Shown piece after piece: positions 1-10,339 of a DNA stretch of 64,000 bases (position 1 is its first letter; the number at the start of each line of letters is the position of its first letter). Origin of the DNA: Monocercomonoides exilis (Eukaryota > Preaxostyla > Oxymonadida > Polymastigidae); assembly GCA_001643675.2 (NCBI GenBank), contig LSRY02000030.1, positions 668,501 through 732,500 of the forward strand, given 5' to 3'. A program made the translations under genes and the position numbers. The notes under the pieces were generated by a model that ran no database searches, had not been told where the DNA came from, and saw only the letters and a program-made list of their open reading frames with translations.

Positions 1-1941
1 GAGAAATTGATTTATTCATTAGTATTGGAATTTCAAAAGCATGACGCTGTGGTGAGGAGCATTTGCACAGATGGGTGTGCGTCTCAAAAGAAAGCAATTG
101 AACAATTATCAACAAAAAATTCCTTTCAATCAGTTGCAGTTGATTCAGTTTTATCAATAAATCCGGTATTTATATACTGTTGCAATCATCTGACGAATTT
201 GGTGATTTATCATTCATTCAGCAAAGTTCAATTTTTACGTGATTTAAAAAGACAAATACTGGAATTCGCTCAGCAAGCAAATTTAAAGAAAACCAAACAT
301 CTTTTCAAAAAAAGAATACCAACATTTATTTCCACGAGATGGCAAAGTCTGTATGAATTGTGCTCATTTATAAGAAAAAATCGAGAAGTAATCCTAAAAG
401 AAAATCTACTGAATGATGGAACATTGTGTAATATCATGAAAGCGGAAGTGTTTCTTTTCCCTCTTCACCTTTTGCAATTAAAATTCGAAAGTGATAAAAC
501 AAAACTATCTTTTGTTTTCCCTTTATTGCTTGAAGCATTTGGATATTTGTTTTTTTTGACTGAACATCCCTTATTTTCTGTTAATGAATGGCACAATGCG
601 ATTGTCAACGTGATCGTGTATTTGTATAACTATTTTTTCACTGGTAATAGAGGCATCACAATACCGTTATCATTTGCATTTACTCCAATTGGTTTTCAAC
701 TTTACAGAAGAGGAGAATTTACATCGCTTTATTTCAATTCACCAAAATGCTTTACTGAAAAATGCAATGACATTTCAAAGTCAAATGATTCATATACAAA
801 ACATCACACTTTTTCATTTCTCTTTTCATCAACAACAGCTTGTCACTCGGAAGCTCAATCATTTCATGCTTCTTCTGAAAAAGATGACCAATTTTCTCAA
901 TTCAATTCTTCAATGATCAAAACAAAGGTTTCATTGTTGGCAAATGACATCCAAGAAGGGGCAATGAAAAGATTGAATGAAAAACAATTTGATGGAGATG
1001 TCAACATTTTTTCACATTTTGGATCATCAATGGAAAATGATAATGATGAAGAAGAAAGCCACAAAACCTCAAATCACGATGAATTTTCTTCTATTCTTGA
1101 GCTGATAACGGAAATCGAAAAAGAAAATTATATCATTCAAAAAGACATAGCAGGCAATGAAGAAGGATCGGATTCGCTCAGTGAAGAAGATGAATATGGA
1201 TTATTTCTAGCGGAAGAAAATGATGAAGGCGATGAGTACGTTCCAAGGACATGTGAAATCTTATCATCTGAAACTCCATTATCTTCTTCATATTCATCTT
1301 GTTCAGCTTCAATATCTCTTTCCACACACCCATCAGCAACATCATCATTCAGTTCATTTGAAAGAAGTCATGCAATATCTTCAGAAAGGCAAGTTGAACA
1401 AACTCGTGTTCAACGAAACAAAAAAAATGAAAACAGTGAACGTTTTGATGATGAATGCTACAATTTTGAGTTCAACGATGAAAACGAATGCGATACAGAT
1501 GTTGAAGAATTATTTTCTACAGGAAAAATTCAGATTTGTTGTGATATGAACGTATTTAAAGAAAAGGAATTGTTGAAAAAGGTTGAAAATTCAATCAAAA
1601 AGGACTGGGGGCCACGCCTGTTTGATTCCTTTATGAAATATTCCAAAACAGCGTTGCAAATGCTGGATGAAAATGCTATTCAAAATTTGAACTTACTATT
1701 TCAAAGACAAATGCATTCCTGCCCTGAACAAGTCTTTGAAGAAGATCCCGAGGTTTATTACAAAGCCTTCGCTTCATATGGTGACATTCCAATCCTGTTT
1801 TCCGGATTATGCTTGACTTTAATAGATTCTCCTTGCAGCGAGGCCAGCTGTGAAAGAATTATCTCAAGGATGCGTTTCATATTGGGAGATAAAAGACATT
1901 CGATATGTGCAAAGACATTGGACGCACTGTTGAAAATGTAG
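1..1941 (+). CDS. hAT-family transposase, 5' end cut by window edge
   Basis: The reading frame is already open at base 1, so the true start and any N-terminal BED zinc finger lie outside the window. The visible 646 codons end in TAG. Seen in the sequence: an acidic-residue box TDGCAS near residue 21, a CNHLTNLV box near residue 58, a TRWQS box near residue 110, and at the C-terminus SPCSEASCERIIS followed by ILGDKR. The last is the signature of the hAT C-terminal dimerisation domain (known for the family). Between residues about 260 and 515 there is a long Ser/Asp/Glu/Asn-rich insertion that is not typical of the RNase H-like core. hAT enzymes excise and insert DNA by a cut-and-paste mechanism in the nucleus. 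No frameshift or stop is visible in the part present, so this copy may be young. Terminal inverted repeats were not identified downstream. Confidence 0.8.
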   Translation, partial: EKLIYSLVLEFQKHDAVVRSICTDGCASQKKAIEQLSTKNSFQSVAVDSVLSINPVFIYCCNHLTNLVIYHSFSKVQFLRDLKRQILEFAQQANLKKTKHLFKKRIPTFISTRWQSLYELCSFIRKNREVILKENLLNDGTLCNIMKAEVFLFPLHLLQLKFESDKTKLSFVFPLLLEAFGYLFFLTEHPLFSVNEWHNAIVNVIVYLYNYFFTGNRGITIPLSFAFTPIGFQLYRRGEFTSLYFNSPKCFTEKCNDISKSNDSYTKHHTFSFLFSSTTACHSEAQSFHASSEKDDQFSQFNSSMIKTKVSLLANDIQEGAMKRLNEKQFDGDVNIFSHFGSSMENDNDEEESHKTSNHDEFSSILELITEIEKENYIIQKDIAGNEEGSDSLSEEDEYGLFLAEENDEGDEYVPRTCEILSSETPLSSSYSSCSASISLSTHPSATSSFSSFERSHAISSERQVEQTRVQRNKKNENSERFDDECYNFEFNDENECDTDVEELFSTGKIQICCDMNVFKEKELLKKVENSIKKDWGPRLFDSFMKYSKTALQMLDENAIQNLNLLFQRQMHSCPEQVFEEDPEVYYKAFASYGDIPILFSGLCLTLIDSPCSEASCERIISRMRFILGDKRHSICAKTLDALLKM

Positions 1942-2203
1942 GTCTGTATTTCTTGTTTGCATACATCAACATTTCAAATAAATTTAAATGCATTTCATTT
2001 TATATCAAAACGAAGACGAATGAGGAATAATACGAGCTATTCATTTATTAATCTTTTGAAACACTGAAATGAACGAAGGAAATATTTTGAAAACTGTGGA
2101 ATGAATAATTTCATATCGTTTCGTTTCTTTTATCACATTCACATATTACAAATTTCAGGGTTTTTTCTTTACCTTTTTTTTAAATTCACCTATAAAGTTT
2201 TTC

Positions 2204-3268
2204 TCATTTCATACACTTTGGATAAAGTGTTTTCACAAAAAATGCACTATCAAAGGCAGATGATGCAAATAAGATGTACCAGCAGATGGTGGCAGTCTGA
2301 TTGTTCAGCTGTGGCGAGTCGATATTTGTCATAGAGCAGTTGGTGATGGAGAAAAATAAGGCAGGGAAGGTGGTGGAGGAGAGGATACAGTTGGCGGAGG
2401 TGGATGAAGAAGTTATGTAGGTGATGGCGGTTGTGCTGAGATTGATGGAAGGAGACTGATCGGAAAGGCGGAAAAGAATAAAGATCACAGTAATAAAACT
2501 TTTGTAGAATATATCTATTATCAGAAACTTAATAGAAAATAAAGATGAAAATGAAATAGAAGCAGAAAAAGACGGAGAAGAAGAAGAAGAAGGAGGAGGA
2601 GGAGGAGGAGGAGGAGAAGAAGAAGAGGAATATGAAGGTGATGATGATGATGATAATTGATCAAATAGAGATTCAGCTTCGTCTGTTGAGAGATAAAGCA
2701 TATCAGAAAAATCTTCATCCATTTCGCCTTCTTCCATATCTCCTTCTGCTGACATACTATTCGATGGGAAGAAGAAGATGGCGAAGAAGAAGGTGAAGAA
2801 GAAATGGAAGGAAACGAGGTTTAGGAAGAAGAAGGAATAAATGAAATATAAGTTGGAGAACAAAAATGAACATTGAGAAGAGGCGAAAGATTTTGCATGC
2901 CATTTAATGAAGAGAGTGAAGAAATGGAAGAGAGAGAAAAGGAAAAAGCAGAAGGAGATTAAGATCAAATAGCAATTGATTCTTCCTCCATCTTCTCATC
3001 TCCCTCATTCAGTATCTTCAATATCTTATTCCCAACCAATCTCTTAAAGAAACTTGGCGAGCCAGCTCTTTCTTCATATTCTGCAACATGCCCGCGCCGC
3101 TTCTTGCCTTTTGTTGTTCTGCTTTCTCCAGCTCCAGCCGTTGCATCTCCAGAACATCCTCGGCTGAGAAAGGCATTTCACCTTGAGTATCGTTTCAAAG
3201 AATGTTTTTATTAAGAAAGCAAAGAGATTCGTTGAATTGGCATGTTTATTACCAGAAATAACAAACAA
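2204..3268 (-). pseudogene. Decayed receptor tail or unrelated low-complexity gene remnant
   Basis: On the minus strand, bases about 3190-3020 read as a helical, charged stretch containing AEDVLEMQRLELEKAEQQK and then MLQNMKKELARQ. This is coding-like, but it runs into stops and continues only in another frame. Further on, around 2760-2560, the minus strand reads as Ser/Pro-rich sequence opposite a GAA/GGA/GAT microsatellite. There is no single open frame across the region. It lies directly downstream of the beta-helix fragment at 3666-4967 on the same strand, so I infer it may be the cytoplasmic end of the same dead gene. The identity is not recognised. The 254-residue Ser-rich open frame at 2204-2968 taken alone looks like a microsatellite artefact. 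Confidence 0.3.
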
Positions 3269-3665
3269 AATTGAATGAAGAACGTTAAATTAAAACTTTT
3301 TTAGAAAACATTTTTTATCACAGGTTTATTAAAAATATTTAAAAAAAGAAATGCCAAAATGTTTGCTTATTAAATAATTGTTATGAACATTATCACGAAA
3401 GTTATTGAACAATGAGAATAAATAAGTCTGGAAATGAAGCAAACTTTGCAAACATCGATGCAGCATTGGTATATCTATAACTAAATAATGTTCAATTATT
3501 TGAACTTTTTGGACTCTCATCCGAATGGTTGAATAGAACTGTGGTCTGACAGAGGAAGTTGCCTTGTTCCTCCCTCTTAACGTCCTCTCTCTGTTTCGTT
3601 ACCAAACTTGTTATCTTTTGAGCAGTCCCAGAAAAATACGTGTGATGATTGGTTCTGTTTGCTCT

Positions 3666-4967
3666 TCAAGTCAGTTGCGCATGTAATAAAATTGCAACTT
3701 CAGTGAAGAGTGGCGTTGCGCGAGTGAGCTCCAGTGAGTTGGTTGTGGTTGTTACCATCTTTCTGTCAAGAAACAGAATGAAGTGTAATGGCTGAGAACA
3801 AAAAAGTGATGATGAGGAAAGTGATGATGTTGATTGTGATTGTAAATGTGAGTTTGATGGTTGAGGGATGCCACTGGAGGCGATGATGGTGGCAGTTGCA
3901 TCGTTGCCTGTAATCATTATATTTGGGGCACGGAATATGAGAGTCTTTAAGGGAGTGAAGGTTGAGGCGAGGAGCGTGAGGGAATTGTCTTGATCATCTG
4001 TCAAACATTCAAGAGCATACTCGATTGTGGCGCATGGCCTAAGATGTGTTACTCCGCAGACATCACCATCTGTTCCGTTGCTTGCAATGATTTTGTAAGT
4101 AGTAATGAGAGGAAGCCAGCCATTATATATTTCGCTATCAGCTGTTCCATAGATCCATACTCTGTTCGTTGGAGTGGTTGAGCCACATTGCTGGAAAGGA
4201 GATTGGGTGATTGCATTGCCATTGAAGAACAAATCATTCCCCCTGCCGTTTGTTGCAGTGTTGCCATCAAAGAAACAGAATGTGATGAATTTATTTCCTC
4301 TCATCCAGGAATAAGTGGCTGAACAGCAAAGCGCAGCTCCTCCCCATGAAGTTGAAGTTGATATCAATTTGTTATTTATAATCTGGCAATCATTAACAAA
4401 AAATTGATTTGGCTTATTTACAGGAGGATCATTGAATGTGAGAGAACCAGCAGAATCACCACCAGAATTTGAAATGCACTTGCATTTGGTGAATAAGAAT
4501 TTACCATTTGATGGAAAATCACCAATCCAGAAATACCAACCAGTTCCACACCAGCCAGATATTGAACAACTTTCCACTCTGTTATCTGAGAATGAATAAA
4601 CAGAATTTGATTGTGACCAGCCAACATGAGAAACTCCTCCATTAGCTGCAGAACAACTTGTGAAATTGGATTTAACAATGTTAACATTTAACAAATATAT
4701 GCAATAGAACGCTCCACCATGATTATCATTTGAATAATTGAAAAGCGAGCAAGAAGTGATTGTGATACTTGCATATGCGCAAGCAATTTTAAGAGTACCA
4801 CCTTGATCTCCTGTGCAATTTGAATCATTCCACTCGTACCTTTCAAAGAGATGATTGTTCCTATCAAAAGTGGCCAATCTTAGTGTTTTTCTTTGAGATT
4901 CTGTTCCAACATACACAGCAGGTGTATTAGAAGTAGATCGATAAAGAAAAAGAAGTTGGTTGCACAA
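3666..4967 (-). pseudogene. Truncated cysteine-rich beta-helix (pectin-lyase-like) surface protein
   Basis: This 433-codon open frame has the Cys/Ser/Asn/Gly-rich, SCSF/NNxxxxGGA-type repeats of a right-handed parallel beta-helix. Examples are ITSCSLFNYSNDNHGGAFYC and NFTSCSAANGGV. Near residue 300 it carries the module-start motif CGVTHLRPCATIEYAL, which matches the CG....PC.(S/T)I motif seen five times in the long receptor at 28-37 kb. It lacks a signal peptide: the frame opens inside a pyrimidine-rich stretch with no in-frame ATG. It also lacks a transmembrane segment and the kinase-like tail, and its last 40 codons are Ser/Thr low complexity. It is best read as a truncated relative of that receptor. 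Such proteins are predicted to be extracellular; no function is shown for this piece. Confidence 0.6.
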
Positions 4968-5447
4968 ACGAGCAGAAAGAAAGAATGAAGTGGTGTAGAG
5001 GGAGAAATAGATACGGAGTAGAAGATGAAAAATACATTGAAAAAGATTATCTTAAAGAAAATACAAAGAATAATTAAATTGAAGAAGCACTTAGCGTTAA
5101 CAAAAAACCGTCTGCATTACAGAAATATATGAATGAATTATATCGTTGAAATATTTTATTAAATCGATTGAAAAATGAAAAATGAAAGGAATTTCAAAGG
5201 TTTCAAACTGTTGAAGAAATAAATAGCATATATATGTCTGATAAAAAAATAATGTGAAAGAACAAAATACACATTGTTGCACAATCAATGCAAAACGAAT
5301 CTTAATAAAGAACAATTCATTCGAAAATTCAAACTGAAATAAATTTATGGGATATGAGAAAAAATCAATTTTTGATAAACTCAAAAATGAAAAAAACAAA
5401 TAAAGTTCAAAAAATAAAAACTCACATAAAAATAATAATTCACTCTT

Positions 5448-5496
<49 letters not shown>

Positions 5497-6207
5497 ACTG
5501 GAAAACTACTGACGGACGTGAAAAATTTTTTTCAACACGTCATACAGGTTTAAATGGAAATAATGAAATTGCAATGAAATTTTCAATCAGATAAATATGA
5601 TTATTCAAAAATTGTTAAAAGGAAAACTGTTGTTAAAATCATCAATAATAATAAAATGATATTATTTTCATCTGTTATCAAATAAACTATTTTTGGTTGT
5701 TGTTTTCGGTTCTATCAAATGTTTTTTCTTTGCGATTCTTAAAGATAAAATTTGATCATAAATATTATTGAAAAATACGAAAAGAAAACGCAAAGTTAAA
5801 AGCAATGCAATTCATGAAGTTTAACTTCAGATGAATCAAATGCTTCTTCAGCATATTTTCGAAGTCTTCACAAGAAATCCGCACCTTTTCTCCTCTTCTT
5901 TCTCAAACGACATCTCCAATAATTCTTCTTCCACTTCCTCCTTTTTTGTGTAACCTTCTGTTATCTGACTGATAACATCTGCTATTGCTTTGATGCACTT
6001 GCTGCTATTAAACAATTTTTTATCTTCCATATTCACTGACAGCTCTGCGTCAATTGATGATTAATATTCTTCTGACTTGTCATTTGAGACAGAAGTTAGA
6101 CAGCTTTTGGTTCACCTACCACTTGCTAAGCTTAAAATACAACCAGCTACACCAACAATGAAACTCATGTTGCAGCTGGAAATTTGGGGATGTGGAAAGA
6201 TTATTTT
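4968..6207. other. AT-rich spacer with poly(A) tract, no convincing gene
   Basis: No supported gene was found. A short acidic and lysine-rich minus-strand frame at 5848-6036 is the only coding-like piece, and it has no recognisable relative in the window. A 47-A homopolymer lies at 5449-5495. Confidence 0.4.
5449..5495 (+). repeat. Poly(A) tract, 47 bases
   Basis: An uninterrupted run of 47 A follows the bases CACTCTTC. It is the longest mononucleotide run noticed in the window. It could be the 3' tail of a retrotransposed sequence or simple slippage. No clear target-site duplication was found on either side by eye. Confidence 0.9.
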
Positions 6208-7895
6208 TCAGGTAGATATTATACAGGTTTGAAAGGCGGATCCTGAGCGACTTCGAAATGCAATAAAAAATGGCATGCAGTTTGTTTTCATAAATACAGC
6301 GTGAAGGCAGCAGCGATGTTCAATGAAGAAAATTAATTTTTGAATGTTCACAGAATTGGAGAGGAGATGATTGGTGCGTGAAGATAGCAGAAGTTGGAGG
6401 AGGTAAAGCAAAGCTGGAAATGAAAAACTACACGAAGGACAGAGGAGGTTGAGTTGCAATCGAGATGGCATCAGAAACAGTCCTTGTTTCAAATGACTTG
6501 TTCTTTGAGAACTGTTCTGCATAGGTTGGGGAATGGCAAAATGCAGAGCCATGGCTTGAATGGCGAAGTATTCTTGGAGGCAGCAGATTCCTCCAGACAG
6601 TTTGCCCTTGTTTAGGTGGTATTTTCTTATGCGATGCGAAGAACAAAAAGAAATTGACATTGGACAGTATGCTGCAAGCTGTAGTTGGTACATTCCATTT
6701 TAACAAGATCTTTAGCAGCATAAATTTGTGCTTTTTCGATGAACTCAAAGCATTCGAGCTGGTGACAGCCTGCCTCTTACACCCCATTCCCCTTACAATG
6801 TATTTCTTGGCATTTACGGTGAGCAAGGCGTTTACCGACGAAGACACAGGTTTGGACTTCAGCGCATGCAGGCACTTGGATACTCTCTGAACATCGATCC
6901 TTCATTCGATTTTGAAAGAAGTTACAGCTGCTAATATGAGCAAGCATGCTCTCCCAGGAAATATGTTTCCGAACAACAGACAAAGTCAATGGGATATGTG
7001 TTAACTACTATCAGCTTGAAAACAAACATTTCATCACATTTTCCATCTATCCATTCCACTTCACCTTGAACGACTTCTTTGTGAGAAAGAATATATTTCT
7101 TCTGTTCTCCAGCATTTCTGCAGAAATCAACGAATTCTTCTTTTCCCTCAACTTCGCCAAATCATCTTTCTCCCAAATACCTTCATCTGCGGATTCATCT
7201 CCTCCCATTCCTGCTTCAAACTCAATCCAAACTTCCGCTCCTTCATTTCCTTCTTCCACTTTCCTTTGATATTCATCAACCAAGACACGTGCATCAACAA
7301 CATCCGAATTGGATTGTTTTCAAAAAATCTTGTTTGGGTTCATTTCGCAAACATCAGCTCGCAAATGCTGTATTTCTCAGCGACTGTATCTTCACAAACT
7401 TCTATTTCCTTTTATTCATTGATAAATCTGTATGCATTTCAATCTACTGCCTTCTTGAATATCTTCTGAATGTTTTTTCGTCTCTTTATTTTGGAACCAA
7501 AGGGCATATCATCTACAACTTCGTTCTTCTGTGCTTTTCCAACTTCCTGCACCTTTCTTTTCCATATCAACCTCTCCGCTCTTAATGCTGCCTCATCCGT
7601 GTTTGCGTTCGATGATAGCTCTTGCGACTCTATCGAGCATCTCATCTCTGCAGATCTCTTCGTTGCAACTGACAGCACTGTTCTTCCAAACCCCTTCTGC
7701 TATTCCCCTTCTTCTTCTTCTTTTTTCTCGGTGAAATCGACCAGAGGGCTTCTTCATCGTCACTATCTCCTTCTTTTGCCCCGATCCTCCTCATCCTCCT
7801 CTTTCGTCTTCTTCTTCTTCTTCTTCTTCTTCTTCTTCTCCTTCTCCTTCTTCTCCTTCTTCTCCTTCTTCTCCTTCTTCTCCTTCTGCTTCTAA
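6208..7895 (-). pseudogene. Broken gene of unknown identity, several frames
   Basis: Successive minus-strand blocks read like real protein but lie in different frames separated by stops. At about 7800-7700 there is an acidic/basic stretch with GDSDDEEALWSISPRKKKK. At 7678-7439 there is ALRAERLIWKRKVQEVGKA and GSKIKRRKNIQKI. At 7283-7047 there is EGAEVWIEFEAGMGGDES and WEKDDLAKLREKK. From 6890 to 6430 a longer block contains CGKRLAHRK-like and KHKFMLLKILLKWNVPTTACS text. Codon character is unlike the AT-rich spacers. The upstream end is a TTC/CTC microsatellite (about 7800-7895) that reads as Lys/Glu on this strand. I infer one decayed gene with multiple frameshifts. I do not recognise the family, and an unspliced multi-intron gene is the alternative. 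Confidence 0.35.
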
Positions 7896-8661
7896 TTCAT
7901 TTTTTTATTTGATACCTTTATTTGCTCTTCTTTTATCAATTTGATATGAATCTTGGCATTTCCATATTTCTTTTATATCTTCAACCGAGATGAGTATTGG
8001 CTAACAGAAAAAAAGAACATTTTCGAAAGTGTTAAAAAATGTTATTATTTTTTTTTTCTTTGGTTTATTGAAGAAGAGGTGGTTTTCATGAAATTGGGAT
8101 AATTGGATAAACATTTGATAGAAAGATGAGTTGACAGATTATTTCGCTGAAAAGAAGAATCTGTTAAAGAAAAAGAAATTAAGAGAAAGATAGATTTTAT
8201 GGCAACTGAATTTTTCCTCCACACAAATGTTTGAAGCATTTTAATGAAATTTCTTTTTGAATATTATTAATCCAAAAATGTTTATCTCTCTCGAAATTAC
8301 TTATCCTATATGGGACGAAATTTTTTGATTAATGAATTTAGTTCCGTACAGTTCTTTCATAGATTTTTCTCAATTTTTTTTTATTTTCTTCATAATTATG
8401 CATGGGAATGTTAGACTTATTATTATTCGATGACAAATAAGTTTGGTACATATAGTTGTGTTTTTTATAAATGCAAATATTTTGCTTCAAATGCAGAAAT
8501 TCTGTCCCATATTTATTTATTTATTTATTATTATTTATTTTTCATTTTTCATGAAGTGAATAAATGACTTTGACAAAATAACTCAATTGCTCGCTCAATA
8601 GCGAAATGAACACAAAAAAGAAAAAAAGAAAATCTGGAGTTACAAAATTCAATGCATTTTC
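7896..8661. other. AT-rich spacer, no gene seen
   Basis: The stretch contains TTTA/ATTT repeats near 8510-8545 and no coding-like frame. It probably includes the 3' flank of the minus-strand family gene that ends at 8681 (or 8662 in the shifted frame). Confidence 0.5.
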
Positions 8662-8680
8662 TCAAACTCTCACAAAATAA

Positions 8681-10042
8681 TCAGAAATATTCAAAAATAA
8701 ATGTGCACGGTATAATCCGAGGAAGGTCTTGAGATACTTCGTGAAAGCTAGTTATGATATCTTCCAATCCCTCTTCTTCCATCTTTTCAAGCAACTTCAT
8801 TATGATTACTTGTCTTTTCGCTTCTTTCCTTTCAAACATGTTCTTAACTTTTATTTCCTCCGAAATTGAATAAAAAAAACCAAAGATTTCAAATGTCATT
8901 CTGTTATTCAACGTTGGCCTATGAATCTCCTCCAAAACAGAATCAATAGCTCTGCTCTTCAGCAAGCAATCAGCACTAAAGGCTCCTTTTTTTGTGGATA
9001 TTCTTAATGAATGAATGCATTTATTGCATATTTCTCTGTGATTATCCTTTGCTGCTTGAAATACTTTTATGACACTTCTGAAAAGTGAAATATATTCTTC
9101 GTTCCTCGAATTGCAACAGTGAAAATAATGGTCTTCAACTTCAAGCCATCGCTTTAAAATTAGTTCTTCTTTCTTTTCTTTTTCTTTTTCCTCTTCTTTC
9201 TCTCTCTTCCTATTCACACATTCCATCAGCTCTTCCTGTTCTCTTCCTGCTTCTCTCGCAAAATGTAGCTCATTCATGATGACTTCTTCCAATCTTTTGT
9301 CGAAATTGAATCTGTTCATCAAAAATTGCCAAGCTGATTGATATGCAAGCCACGTCAGATTGTGACGCTCTTGATGATATAGGATGATTTCTTTGATTGC
9401 ATTAAAATATATTTCTTTGCCTATTTCCTATGTGAAAAGAATGAAAAATAAATCAATGATGATAAAAACGGAAATTGAAATTCAAACATCAAATTCGTTA
9501 ACATTACTCAAAGCCAACAATGCCATTTCCACTTCTTCTTTAGTCTCCTCATTTTCCTCTTTGTTCAACGCGGCTTTCAAAAGACAAGGCACACAAATTG
9601 AAAGCATTTCAGGCGATATGCAATAATTTAGCAAAATATCGCATTCGCAAAGGTTAACAAGTAATTTTTCGTTCTTTTCATCTTTTTTCTTTTCTTCTTC
9701 AATTATCATCTTTTCTAGTCTTTTGCACAATGAAGATATTTCAAAGCATCGATTTAATGCATTTTCCAGCGCTTTTCGATTTCCAAAATGCTTCAATATC
9801 TCAATGGCATTTTCAATCGTCAGTTTCTTTTCTTCAATCTTTTCATGAATTTTGTTGAATATTTCAACATCAAAAACAAAAAATAATTCATCATCATTCA
9901 TTTCATCAATCGTTTCATTTATTTCAATGATTGCTTGTTTCGGATTTAATTCAGCAGAATTCATCAATTGAGAGAGTTTCTCTGAAAAAATTGAAAATTA
10001 TAAAATAAATTAAAAAACATCATTTGTCATTCAACCATTCAT
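8681..10042 (-). CDS. 425-residue helical family, member 1 (C-terminus frameshifted)
   Basis: Three exons are proposed on the minus strand: 10042-10036, 9981-9488 and 9427-8681, with introns of 54 and 60 nt and GT..AG ends. The first exon is only seven bases (ATGAATG); splicing gives MNEKLSQLMNSAE, matching the start of its paralogues. The protein is 415 residues, charged and mostly helical, with the shared blocks IHEKIEEKK, EKNEKLLVNLCEC, MNELHFAREAG and MEEEGLEDIITSFHE. No known catalytic motif is visible; it may be a HEAT/ARM-like alpha-solenoid (inference). The last residues diverge from relatives. Reading one frame over, the DNA gives LNISDYFVRV and a TGA at 8664-8662, like the C-terminus of other copies. 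A small indel near 8720 has therefore replaced about 18 residues. Function unknown. Confidence 0.6.
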
Positions 10043-10339
10043 TTCTTATAAAAATATTGCAAACTCTGTAAAATTTGAAATTTTGAAGGAATCTGTGCAA
10101 ATGCAAAATGAAACCAAAAACAACAAATAAATTCGTTTTTCAGAATTGTTGTGAAAAATTCGCATAAAAAGAATTAGAAACAATAGATCAAATGTTCATT
10201 AGCACAGGAGTCTAAACCTCTTTTTCCATCAATGACTTTTGCCTCAAAACAAGCAAATAAGAGAAAAAATATTCTCCTTTTTGAGCAAATAAATAAGGGT
10301 TTGCAACCTTTAATTTTAAAAATGAAGATTTTTGCTTGA

